From Ilex aquifolium (lineage: Eukaryota; Streptophyta; Magnoliopsida; Aquifoliales; Aquifoliaceae): a stretch of 64,000 nucleotides of DNA. The notes under the pieces were generated by a model. That model was not told the origin of the DNA and did no database searches. It worked only from the letters and a program-made list of their open reading frames with translations. A program made the position numbers and the translations under genes. The first letter of the stretch is position 1; each line of letters begins with the position of its first letter. The stretch covers positions 24,818,744 through 24,882,743 of the forward strand of contig OX637393.1 of the NCBI GenBank assembly GCA_951799425.1, read 5' to 3'. Shown here piece after piece: positions 33,723-44,193 of the stretch.

Positions 33723-35640
33723 ACTACAAGAATGTACATTCATCCTTGAACAAGAACGGATAACTGGTACGTATGGTGTCCTCACGCTCCCATGTCGCCT
33801 CCTCCACACCTCCGTGCTTCCACAGCACCTTCACCAGCCTCACGGTCTTGCCTCGCAAAACCTACTCTCGGCTATCCATGACGTGCACTAGTCCCTCCTC
33901 GAAGGTCTCATCCGCATCAACAATCAGCTCACCCCAATCCATCACTTGTGTCAGATCTGGGGTGTACTTCCGGAGCATGGAGACATAGAATACGGCGTGA
34001 ATACCCGATAAATATGACAGTAACGCCAACCGGTAAGTAACTGTACCAACCCTCTCGAGTACCTCGAAGGGCTCGATATACCTCAGCGACAGCTTTCCCC
34101 GCTTCCCGAACCTGACCACTCCCCTCTTAGGTATCACATTCAAGAAGACATGATCTCCAACCTCACACTCTAGAGGTCGCCGCCTCTTGTCGGCGTAGCT
34201 TTTCTGTCGGCTCTGAGTTGTAAGAAGACATTTCCGTATCAAGTCCACCTTCTCCAAGGTGTCTCTAACCAAATCTGGACCCGTAGAGGGTCTCTCTCCA
34301 ACCTCCGTCTAACAAATCGGAGAACAGAACGGCCTACCATAAAGTGCCTCATAGGGTGTCATATGTATGCTCGTCTGATAACTATTATTGTATGTAAACT
34401 CCACTAAGGGTAAGTTCTCTTCCCAACTACCCTTGAGATCTAAGACGTATGCCCGTCCTCTAATGTCTATATGGTCCTCTCTGACTGACCGTCCATCTGG
34501 GGATGAAAAGTTGTATTCATCATCAACTGTGTCCCCATGACCTGCTGGAAACTCCCCTAAAAATGGGTCGTGAACCTAGAATCCTGATCCGATACTATAG
34601 ATACGGGAACCCCAAGCAACCAGACTATCTCCCGTATATACAATCGGCATAATTCCTCTAGTGTGAAGGTCATCTGCACAACCAAAAAGTGTGCCGACTT
34701 AGTAAGTCGGTCCACTATCACCCATATCGCGTCATGTCCCCCGCGATGTCCGTGGCAAGTGGGTCATAAAATCTATTGTGACGTGCTCCCACTTCCACTC
34801 AGCCACCTACAAAGGCTGGAGCAACCCTGCTGGTCTCTGGTACTTAGCCTTGACCTGTTGACACGTGAGACATCGACTAACGAAATCTCCGACGTGCCTC
34901 TTCATCCCACTCCAGTAGTATTGGCGATGAAGATCATGATACATCTTCGTGCCACCAGGATGTACAATAAAAATGGAGCAATGAAACTCCCTAAGGATCT
35001 CCTCTCTCAGATCCGTAGACTAGGAACCATAACTCTTCCCCTGAACCAAAGACTACCATCCGCATGAATGGCCTAACCCTCGTCACCAGTACCCGACTCC
35101 TGCTGGTCTCTGGTACTTAGCCTTGACCTGTTGACACGTGAGACATCGACTAACGAAATCTCCGACGTGCCTCTTCATCCCACTCCAGTAGTATTGGCGA
35201 CGAAGATCATGGTACATCTTCGTGCCACCAGGATGTACAATAAAAAGGGAGCAATGAAACTCCCTAAGGATCTCCTCTCTCAGATCCGTAGACTGGGAAC
35301 CATAACTCTTCCCCTGAACCAAAGACTACCATCCGCATGAATGGCCTAACCCTCGTCACCAGTACCCGACTATACCCGGTCCCTGATGGATAATATATCT
35401 ACCTCCTATCCCTAGGACTCAATCACTCTGCTCAGTAGGGAAGGCGTAGCCACCAAACTCCCCAAAGTGCCCTGAGCCTGACTCCTATAGTGTAGTCTGA
35501 ACTGCCTCACAGTCTCGAGCATCTGCCACTCCCAAGAAACCACACTGGCCAAGAATTTATGTGACTTCCTGCTGAGTGCATCAGCCATCACATTTGCCTT
35601 ACAGGGATGGTAGTGCAAAGTGAAGTCATAGTCCTCTAAA
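33723..35640 (-). pseudogene. pol: Integrase with chromodomain of chromovirus D
   Basis: Seen in order on the minus strand are the end of RNase H (MHYHPCKANVMADALS), an integrase zinc finger (EFHCSLFIVHPGG and CLTCQQVK) that is present twice because of a 273 bp tandem duplication (34826-35371), a degenerate catalytic core (about 34800-34300), and the C-terminal part (34272-33862) with VGDHVFLNVIPKRG, LRKYTPDL and the start of the chromodomain. The frame then continues with shifts to a likely stop at 33723-33725. Many stops make it non-functional. The chromodomain of this lineage is thought to guide insertion to heterochromatin. Confidence 0.82.
34826..35371 (-). repeat. 273 bp in-frame tandem duplication in integrase of D
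   Basis: Copies 34826-35098 and 35099-35371 are nearly identical. Differences I see include gatgaagatcatgata against gacgaagatcatggta, one indel-free base change near 34970/35243 and gactagg against gactggg. The unit is 91 codons long, so the frame is kept. It covers the HHCC zinc-binding region. Element F has this region once. Confidence 0.88.
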
Positions 35641-36880
35641 TACTACAACCACCAACGTTGCCTCATATTGAGGTCCCGCTGTGTAAAGATGTAATTCAGA
35701 CTCTTGTGATCCGAAAACACCTCAAACTGCTCATCATACAAATTATGGCGTCAAGCCTTCAAGGCAAAGACAATGGCCGCCAACTCCATGTCGTGCGTAG
35801 GATAGTTCTACTCGTGGTTTTTTAACTGCCAAGAACCATAAGCTACCACCCTCCCGGACTGCATCAAAACACACCCAAGTTCATCCTTGGAGGCATCACA
35901 ATACACTGTGTATCTCCGTCCCCTCTCCGGAACTGTCAAAATCGGAGCTGAAGTAAGCCTCTTCTTCAACTCTTGGAATGCTCTCTCACACGATTCATCC
36001 CACTGAAACTTGACCTCCTTCTAGGTTAGTCTAGTCATAGGTGCAACTAGTCAGGAGATGTCTTCAATAAACCTCTTGTAGTACCCCCGTCAATCCCAAG
36101 AAACTGCGTATCTCGAAGACTGACCTCGGCCTCTCCCAATTCATAACCGTTTTAACCTTCTCCAGGTCAACTGATACTTCCGAAACAGACACCACGTGTC
36201 CCAAAAATTTCGCCTCCGTAAGCCAAAATTCACACTTGCTGAACTTGGCATACAACTGATGGTCCCTCAAGTGACCCTCATGCTCCTCCTCAGACTTGGA
36301 GTAGATCAAAATGTCGTCAACGAAGACCACGGCAAATTGATCTATGTAGGGCTGGAACACCCTATGCATGAGATCCATGAATGTCGTTGGGCATTCATCA
36401 ATCCGAATGGCATCACTGTGAACTTGAAATGCCCATATCGAGTCCTAAATGTCATCATAGGGATATCTACATCCCTAATCCTCAACTAATGGTATCCCGT
36501 GCGCAGATCTATCTTGGAGTAGAGCCGCGCCCCTCTTAGTTGATCAAATAAATCATCAATTCGCGGCAAAGGGTATCTATTCTTGATAATAACCCGATTC
36601 AACTGTCAGTAGTCTATACACAGCCGAAGGGTCTTTTCCTTCTTCTTGGAAAATGGCACCGGAGTGTCCCAAGGTGAGGTACTCAGTTTAATGAAGTCCT
36701 TGTTCATCAATTCTTGCAATTGGACCTTGAGTTCTTACAACTTTGTCGGTGTCATTCTATACGGAGTTATAGAAATAGGTGATGTACCACGGTGCAACTC
36801 AATAGTGAAGTCTACATCTCTATGTGGAGGTAATCCCGATAGTTCGTCCGAAAAAATATCTTCATACTCACAAACCACCC
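35641..36880 (-). pseudogene. pol: RT-RNase H of chromovirus D
   Basis: Minus-strand pieces include [20 protein letters not shown] (catalytic FVDD, 36378-36300), [25 protein letters not shown] and an RNase H part around 35950-35640. A TGA (36606-36608) follows IDY, the same codon as in elements A and E. Further stops and frameshifts (36064, 36378, 36730) break it. It is the Tekay-type sequence also seen intact over 49120-51060 in element F. Confidence 0.83.
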
Positions 36881-37627
36881 AAGGTAGACCCAACTCCTGT
36901 CTCGCCTTGTCCTCTAGGGTTAGGCTCGCAAGCCAGCCCATTAACTGCCCATGCCAACGGGAATCATATTTCACTTGGGCTAAACACATCATGTTTCTCC
37001 CCCAGAAACTTGAAACAAACACCCTCCGGTGTGTAGGCAGTGAGCCTCTTCCGATCGCAGTCAATGACAACTCGGTGTGTTGTCAACCAATCCATCCCAA
37101 AGATGACATCAAACTCTGACATGTCCATAACCCTAAGGTCCACGGTGAGTAGAATTCTCGAGATCTCTAACTCATAACCCCGACATATCTGATCAATATT
37201 CACCCTAGCTCCTAGGGGAGAACTCACATGCAATGGCTCTTCTAAGGTCTCAACCTCTAAGCCTAAATCTCTCACACATGATACATAAATAAATGAATGT
37301 GATGCACCAGAGTCAAATAATACCCTTGCCCATAAACAAGAGAGTAGAAATGTACCCTGAATAACTGACTGATCCGCTGGCTCAGTCAAAGGTGTGATGG
37401 CATAGACACGCCCTTGAGTCCCCGAAGTCCCAGCCTGTGAGCCCTGTCCTCGGCCTCGGCCCATGCCCTAGCCCATCTGGCCTGATTGCAGAGTCCCTAC
37501 ACGTGAAGTAGTAAGGGCCTGTGCAGCACCCTAAAACTGATACTGGCTTCCCTGGCCCATGGTGGGGTAGGGAGGAATGAAATAAGTTTGTGTATGCTCC
37601 ACCGATGACTGGGACTGAGATGCCCCA
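36881..37627 (-). pseudogene. Protease and gag end of chromovirus D
   Basis: The frame 37464-36964 has the protease motif [11 protein letters not shown] and DVIFGMDWL, preceded by the Gly/Arg/Gln-rich end of Gag ([18 protein letters not shown]). A frameshift near 37000 moves the protease end into another frame. The gag part stops at about 37627, where it is fused to LTR sequence, so the zinc knuckle and capsid are deleted. Confidence 0.82.
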
Positions 37628-38021
37628 TTATACCTCTTGGAATGCTTGGCCCTCGTTGCGCTACGCGTCCTTTATTCTTGGGTCCAGTTTTGTCCCGAAA
37701 CGATTAAATTTTGTTCCGGTTCAAGTTCAAAATATTTTTATATGAACTTTCTTTAAATTTTTTTCTAACTTTCAAAATTTTATTTCATATCTCGTTTTTA
37801 GGTCAGGCGACACTCGATCGCCTCGTATAACGCAAAAAATTCGACTATCTCGGAATTCGACGAAAATTGACTGGGTAATTAAATTTCGCAAGACGAATCC
37901 AACGGTGAGGTCAATTTCGTCATTCGAGCTCTATAAAAATATGTGTTTTCAACTCGCACCGAAGTGGCAAATTACCGTTTTGACATTTTTCACAAAAATT
38001 CAAATTTATCCGGGTTTTACA
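37628..38021 (-). mobile_element. Deleted 5' LTR of chromovirus D (first 0.39 kb)
   Basis: It matches 33235-33628 of the other LTR of D (cttggaatgcttgg...ttatccgggttttaca). It ends in TTTTACA at 38021, the outer LTR end. About 2.1 kb of LTR, the primer site, leader and most of gag were lost between here and 37627. Confidence 0.85.
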
Positions 38022-38616
38022 GTGTTAAACAAAAAATGAACCTAATACCATAGAAATTAAACACATAGAAGGCATATGATTTAGAGTAAATAATTCTCAA
38101 GATGCCATTTTCGCAGTGACCTTCCACAATTGATCACGCTTGTTTATAAATAAAAAATACTTAACAAATCAAGAAGAAAATTTTCAAGATGTTAGTGCAA
38201 GCTTAGCTCCAAATAAAACATAAATCATATGGAAAGAGCAATAACATGTAACCTGATAAAAAACGTGAATATGAGAGAATGGGAGAGGAATAAAATAATA
38301 TTACTATTAATTTAGGATTGAAATTCATGGGATTGAATATTTGACTATTAGCAGCCCACATAGCCATAAAATGGAAGATGAAATAATTCAAATTCTATTT
38401 GATTAATTAAAATATTTATTGCCAGGAATTTGTGAAAAAGTTGTACATCAGTTCATATTAGATAAATGATAAAATGAACTTTATGATGGTTATCAATGGC
38501 ATAATAGTTGTATTAATGATAATCTATTATTCTTCATAAATTAAAGATGATTAATGGATTTATTGTAAACAAAAAAGTTTATGAGAAGTCAAATGAAAGA
38601 GAGATAGCGTCATTAA
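38022..38616. other. AT-rich DNA between the two nests
   Basis: I see no coding frame, RNA gene or recognisable element here. It is the flank of the PIF/Harbinger insertion on its right side. Confidence 0.5.
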
Positions 38617-39070
38617 GAGCAACTCCAAGGGGAGTTGCAAAAAATGGGGTGTCAAATGCCATTTTGCAACCTTGAACAGTGTTTTAGCACCCCTGAACAG
38701 TGTTTCTGCTCCAATGGTAGGTGCTAAAATGGGGTGCCATTTTAATATTTCAATATGTTTTATTAAAAAATATAATTAAACTTAACGATTATATTTTAAC
38801 GGGTATAGTTTTCATAAAGATCGCAATTTAATGGATATATTTTTATAGGAAAAATTTTAAATTTTGTCCGCCGAATTTCAAATTTCAACCGTTGAAATTC
38901 AAATTTGAAAATTTAACCGCCAAAATAAAAATTAAAAAAAGTATAATTCGTCTATAAACATGATCATTTTTCTCATGTTTTCATCCATATATCTTACATT
39001 ATCTCTATAAATTCAATATCTCCTTTCTCTTAGACTATTTATCCTTTCATATTTTCATTCATCAAGCTAT

Positions 39071-40345
39071 ATGAATCGTTATCCTAATATTTTAGGAGAG
39101 ATCCTCAATATTGTAGAAGAAGATAATGATGACTTGGATATGTTGTATGCTGCAACTAGAAGGTCAAAGGGTCTAGTCAGGGACGGATAAGAAGGCATCG
39201 TGGTTCCATTCCAGGCCACAGAATGTTAATCGTGGTAGAGTTGAAAGTCACGAAAGACTCTATCGTGACTATTTTGCTACCCCTTGTGTATATGAAGGTT
39301 TTTTTCGAAGGAGGTTCCGAATGAGGCGTCCTCTTTTTCTTCGAATTGTAAATAAGGTTGAACAACACGATTCATACTTCATCCAAACAATAGATGCCGT
39401 TGGAGTTCTCAGTTTGTCATCCCTTCAAAAGATAACAGCTGCTTATAGAATTCTTGTTTACGGAACACCGGCAGATTCTGTGGATGAATACATCAGAATT
39501 GCAGAAAGCACTGTCATACAGAGTCTGAGAAGGTTTGTGAAAGCTGTTATTGCAGTGTTTGGCGACCATTACCTGAGGTCACCAAACAATATCGATATTG
39601 CTCGATTGCTACAGATGGGGGAACAACGTGGCTTTCCCGGCATGTTAGGGAGTATTGATTGCATGTATTGGAAGTGGAAAAATTGTCCTACCGCGTGGCA
39701 AGGTATGTATACTGGTCATTGTCATGAACCAACAATCATTTTAGAAGTTGTGGCTTCTCAAGATCTTTGGATATGGCATGCATTTTTTGGGCTTCCTGGT
39801 TCGCTGAATGACATAAATGTTCTAGATAGGTCCCATGTTTTTGCATTTTTAGCAAATGGTCATGCTCCTCCAGTCAACTATATAATTAATGGCCATGAGT
39901 AAACAATAGGATATTATCTAGCTGATGGTATTTATCCAAATTGGTCGACATTTGTAAAAACAATTCTCTGTCCACATGGTTTGAAGAAAAAACATTTTGC
40001 TAAAGCACAAGAGTCGGCAAGAAAAGATGTAGAGCGGGCATTTGGGGTACTTCAAGCCCGTTTTGCAATCGTGCGTGGACCAGCACGCTTTTGGGATGAA
40101 GAAACACTTGCAGATATTATGAAAGCGTGCATAATAATGCATAATATGGTCATTGAGGATGAAGGAGATATTGGTAACAATGACTTTGATGGAAGTGGTG
40201 CAAATCTGCCTGTAGAAGTGTCGCATGCGTATACACCAGAATTGGAAAACTTCATGCAAACCCATTGTCAGATCAGGGACAGTGTTACTCATTCTCAACT
40301 GCAGTCAGATCTTATCGAGCATTTGTGGGAACGACATGGCGACTA
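39071..40345 (+). pseudogene. PIF/Harbinger DDE transposase (frameshift and stop)
   Basis: It starts MNRYPNILGEI at 39071. A frameshift near 39174-39190 moves to the frame running through 39321-40345. One in-frame TAA (39900-39902) splits the catalytic domain. The acidic triad is visible as D in GSIDCMYWKW, D in GSLNDINVL and E in KDVERAFGVLQARF, the pattern of the plant DDE_4/Plant_tran transposases. The N-terminal part (CVYEGFFRRRFRMRRPLF) precedes it and the acidic C-terminus ends at GD. The length of about 425 codons is normal. It would cut and paste the element at TWA sites together with ORF1. Confidence 0.9.
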
Positions 40346-40519
40346 ATAATTTTCTCAATTTCAATTTCAAGTTGTATTTTCAATTCCAATTTCAATTTCG
40401 TGTTGTATTTTCAATTCCAATTTCAATTTGAAGTTGTAATTTCAATTTTCATAAATGATAGCAACATAATAAATAATGACTACAAATTAAAAAATAATAG
40501 CAACATAATAAATAATGAC

Positions 40520-41502
40520 TAAAAATTAAAATCCCGCTTTTTCATAATCTCTATCTTCAGGTTATTCCGATATGTTGCAGAAATTGGGTCCATGCCAGTA
40601 GTATCAGTTTCCATGATTTTCATTTCATTTTGCCTTTCAATTTCTTGCACCTGCCTTTCTTTAATTTCTAACTGTCTACGATGTTACTCCAATGCTATCT
40701 CCTATTGAGCATAAATTTTGTCGTGTCGCTCAACTTTTTGTCGTTCCACTTCCATTCTTTCATTCCAGTGGTGATGATCTAGTGATATTTCAACACCGGT
40801 TTGCTTCTCTTTGTTTTTAAGTTGTTTCTTCGAAGCCTTTCTGCCCAATGGCCTATCGAGGTTGGGAGTGGACGAGGGTTCAGTGTCATCCCCTAAATAT
40901 GGAGTTGAATAGCAAGATTCAACATGAGTTGATTCAACAGGACTACCAGTTGAATGAGTTTTTGCTCTCTTATTACTAGTGAGATTATCAGTCTATTTCC
41001 GCTCCATTTTCAATATATTCCAACAATGCTCATATAGAAATGGTCTTCCAATAATCTTAGCAAACATTTCTTTTGCGTCATCAACCTGAAAAACATATGA
41101 AATTATTCAGTCAATAGTTCAAATATCAAATCATAGTAGTGTCTAAATTAAAAGCTTAATCATCACATTATTTTGGTCGGTGTGTCCACTTTGTCGCAGT
41201 CTTTCAATTTGACTATAAAAACCGACAAATTTGCTGCATTCTGCATTTATATCAGTCCAACGACTTTTAATAAAAGATTGCGAATGCCCTTCTTGATTGC
41301 CTCCATGAAGTTCTACGTATTGCAATATTCTTTGCCAGAAAGCACCACCTTGTTGTTCATTCCCAGTAATTGCATCTTTACTCGTGTTAAGCCACGCAGA
41401 CACAATTAATTTATCTTCTTCTAGAGAGAAGTTCTTTGTCCTTTGCGATTTTCTCACTTTTGGAACGGCTTCATTTTGTACTGGCGCCAATACTGTGGGA
41501 TT
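40520..41502 (-). pseudogene. PIF ORF1 (SANT/Myb-like), exon 1 rest and exon 2
   Basis: Exon 1 runs minus-strand from 41502 with KSQRTKNFSLEEDKLIVSAWL, the SANT/Myb-like helix start, and IKSRWTDINAECSKFVGFY. The frame passes a likely GT...AG intron (GTGATG at about 41170 to TTTTTCAG at about 41092). Exon 2 starts VDDAKEMFAKI and continues with GSPVES and RPLGRKASKK, with stops near 40995 and 40700. The first 25 codons of exon 1 lie at 57128-57205, on the far side of the inserted retrotransposon. ORF1 is the DNA-binding partner of the PIF transposase. It is transposon-borne, not a host Myb gene. Confidence 0.85.
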
Positions 41503-43369
41503 GATCTTGTAACGCCCCTAAAACTGGGGGTCATTTATAAGTCTGTTGATCAACCATCAACCCACGGAAATACCCGTGGATGCCGGTTAACCCAACACCG
41601 CAGCATCACATCCCCTTTACCGGGATTTAAAAAAAATATAAGGTATATATGTTTTTGATTGATTGACCCATTCGAGGTCCAATATACCACCATTGGTACT
41701 CTATTATTGTCAATTTATAACATTGGAAGGAAGGAATACATAGCCCAAAAGCTTGGCAAAACAGTTTGAAATTTTCTGATTTTTGGAAAGCGTACCGGTA
41801 CGTTGTGCCTACTGGACCACTCCGTACCAGTACGCTGTACCTACTGGACCACACCGTACCGGTACGCCGTGCCCAGTTTTGCCTGTTTCACCTGTTTTTC
41901 ATTTCCAATCCATTCCAACACATATCATGTCCATCCAACTCATGTATAATGGAGATTTTCATATTACACAAGGTCCATACCAACTCTATTACATATATTT
42001 ACATGAATTCACATACCAAAACTAAGTTTTCATAATAATTTTACAAAAAACTCAAAATAAAGCCACATTCCAGCTTTCTTATTCTTCATCCACGGGGCTC
42101 GAACTAGGATCCATCCACCGGCGTATATCCCGCACCCGAAATATTTTTCCCGTATAGGGTGAGCCACGCTCAATAGAGTATCTCCTAAAAAGGTTACTCC
42201 TCAACCTAGATGCATATGAAATGTTCACATGCCAAAAATCAAAAACTCATAACATTCCAATTTAGAATATGCATTCCATGTTGGAATCTACCATGTCATG
42301 CCATGAAATGAAATGATACTCACTCACGCACATCATCCCGAGCTCTTCCCAGCTCCTCAACACATGCAAGTGCCAATGTGTATGTGATTAGCACAAAACT
42401 TTGTATATTTTTATGTGCTAAATCATGTTATTTTAATTGTTGTTGGAGATTAAATGATGGGAGTTAGGTTAATTGAGTTCTTAACAATAATATTTGGTGT
42501 TTGCAGTTAACAGATGCTAAAAGAGGCTTCTTAAGACCTTCTCAAATCAATTGAGACAAATGAGGACAAAAATGTAGCTTGGGGATAGCTCAGGAGAGGA
42601 GGAAATTAGAAAATCAAAAACTCAGCCAAACCGTACCGGTACGCGTACCGGTACGCGTACCGGTACGCTGAGGCTACTGGAGCAAATCTCAGAAAACCAA
42701 GAAGTCAGTCAAACCGTACCGGTACGCGTACCGGTATGCTAAAGTTACTGGAGTTAATCGTACCGGTACGCAGAAGCCACTGGAGTTCGCCGTACCGGTA
42801 CGCGTACCTGTACGATTTGCCTGATATGCCCAACTGTTCTGCAACTCATGTCTGCTGCTTCGAGGGTCCCACCAACAGACCCCCCATGCTCCCCTGACAT
42901 GCCCACAACACTATTCATCCCTATTGATTAACCCTAAATTGTGTGTAAATTAAAATGATAAGTACTCACTTTTGTAAAAATAAAACAAATAAATATTATG
43001 AATTATGTTTTGGGTGTGAATTAAAGTTTTTAATAAATTATGTTAAACATTGCAGGGTCAAATGCAGAAATACTGGAAAGTACAAGACAATTTTGCAAAG
43101 CTGGAAATGACGAAGGACTAAAGTGCAATAAAGAAACTTGGACCAATGGGAGCATGACACTTGGACCAATAAGAAAAAGACATGTGTACCAATGGAAGCA
43201 AGACAAGTGGCAGCCCAAGACGGTGACACCTAGCATCACTGCACAACCTTCTGGAAGGTTGCGAAGTGGCAGCTCCGGACGGCGACACCTAACCCTACTG
43301 CAAGACATAACCTTCCTAAAGGGTTGATGACCTTCCTAAAGCCCCCCCCCTACCGTGCACCTCCCCCTC

Positions 43370-43378
43370 TATAAATAG
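43370..43378 (+). promoter_or_regulatory. TATA box of family 1 LTR
   Basis: TATAAATAG after a C-rich stretch is followed at about 30 bp by a TTACA/TTTCC leader region. It is the best-preserved LTR core promoter in the window. Confidence 0.65.
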
Positions 43379-43924
43379 GGGCTGAATTCTTACATTTCCT
43401 TTACACACCAACACAAAAGAAAAAAGCCTTCATACCTTACCTCCATTCTCTAGCCTTTCCACACCAAGTCTTCCTTTGTTTTTTTTTCTACATACAGTTA
43501 CTTCCAACATACAAAATCAGCCCCTTATTCATACAAGACCAGCCGGCCTCCAAGCTCCAAAGGAAGAACACCTTAGAGAAAGATAGAGAGAAAAGAGAAA
43601 GGAATAGCCGGTGTGTGACACCCTTTCCATATTTCTACATTTCTGTTGTAATCTTTCTATTGGGACAGTTGAACTGCCGCCACTTTTGTGTCTTGAATGA
43701 TAATAAAAGTGGTTGTGTTTCAAGTGTTCTTTGTGAAAGAAGTTCTATTTTAATTTCTGTTGTAATGAATACTACCCGCACTTCTTGCTTTTCTATAGTA
43801 ATGGAGTTTGAGTAGTCGTTTATACCCTTCAACTAGGGTGAACATATGTATAATATTGCTTAAGTTCTGGAAATGCTGATGTTTTATTTATATGTTTATA
43901 TATATATATATATATTATATAACT

Positions 43925-44193
43925 AGACTGACAGTCTAACAACCATGGTGTTCCTATTGGTATGGCTCTGCTTCCACTGGAATACTGAGGATGTTTAACT
44001 GGCGGTTATGTAACCAGCTTTCCTAAGAAGTTGCTGGGTTATGTTATATATATATATATAAATTATATACTTAGACTGACAGTCTAACAACCACGGTGTT
44101 CCTATTGGTATGGCTCTGCTTCCACTGGAATACTGAGGATGTTTAACTGGCGGTTATGTAACCAGCTTTCCTAAGAAGTTGCTGGGTTATGCT
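43925..44193 (+). repeat. Two 148 bp tandem units in family 1 LTR
   Basis: Each unit starts AGACTGACAGTCTAACAACC and runs through GGTATGGCTCTGCTTCC to GCTGGGTTAT. The copies differ by few bases; the second is slightly shorter. Related blocks occur in the LTR of copy B (about 9400-9600 and 14800-15100, reverse strand). Confidence 0.85.

Noticed and set aside
41143..41490. Host Myb/SANT transcription factor gene
   Set aside because: It faces a DDE transposase within shared terminal inverted repeats and is the ORF1 type of PIF/Harbinger elements.
42632..42815. CRISPR-like array of regular palindromes
   Set aside because: Plant nuclear DNA, irregular spacing, no unique spacers and repeats shared among LTRs.
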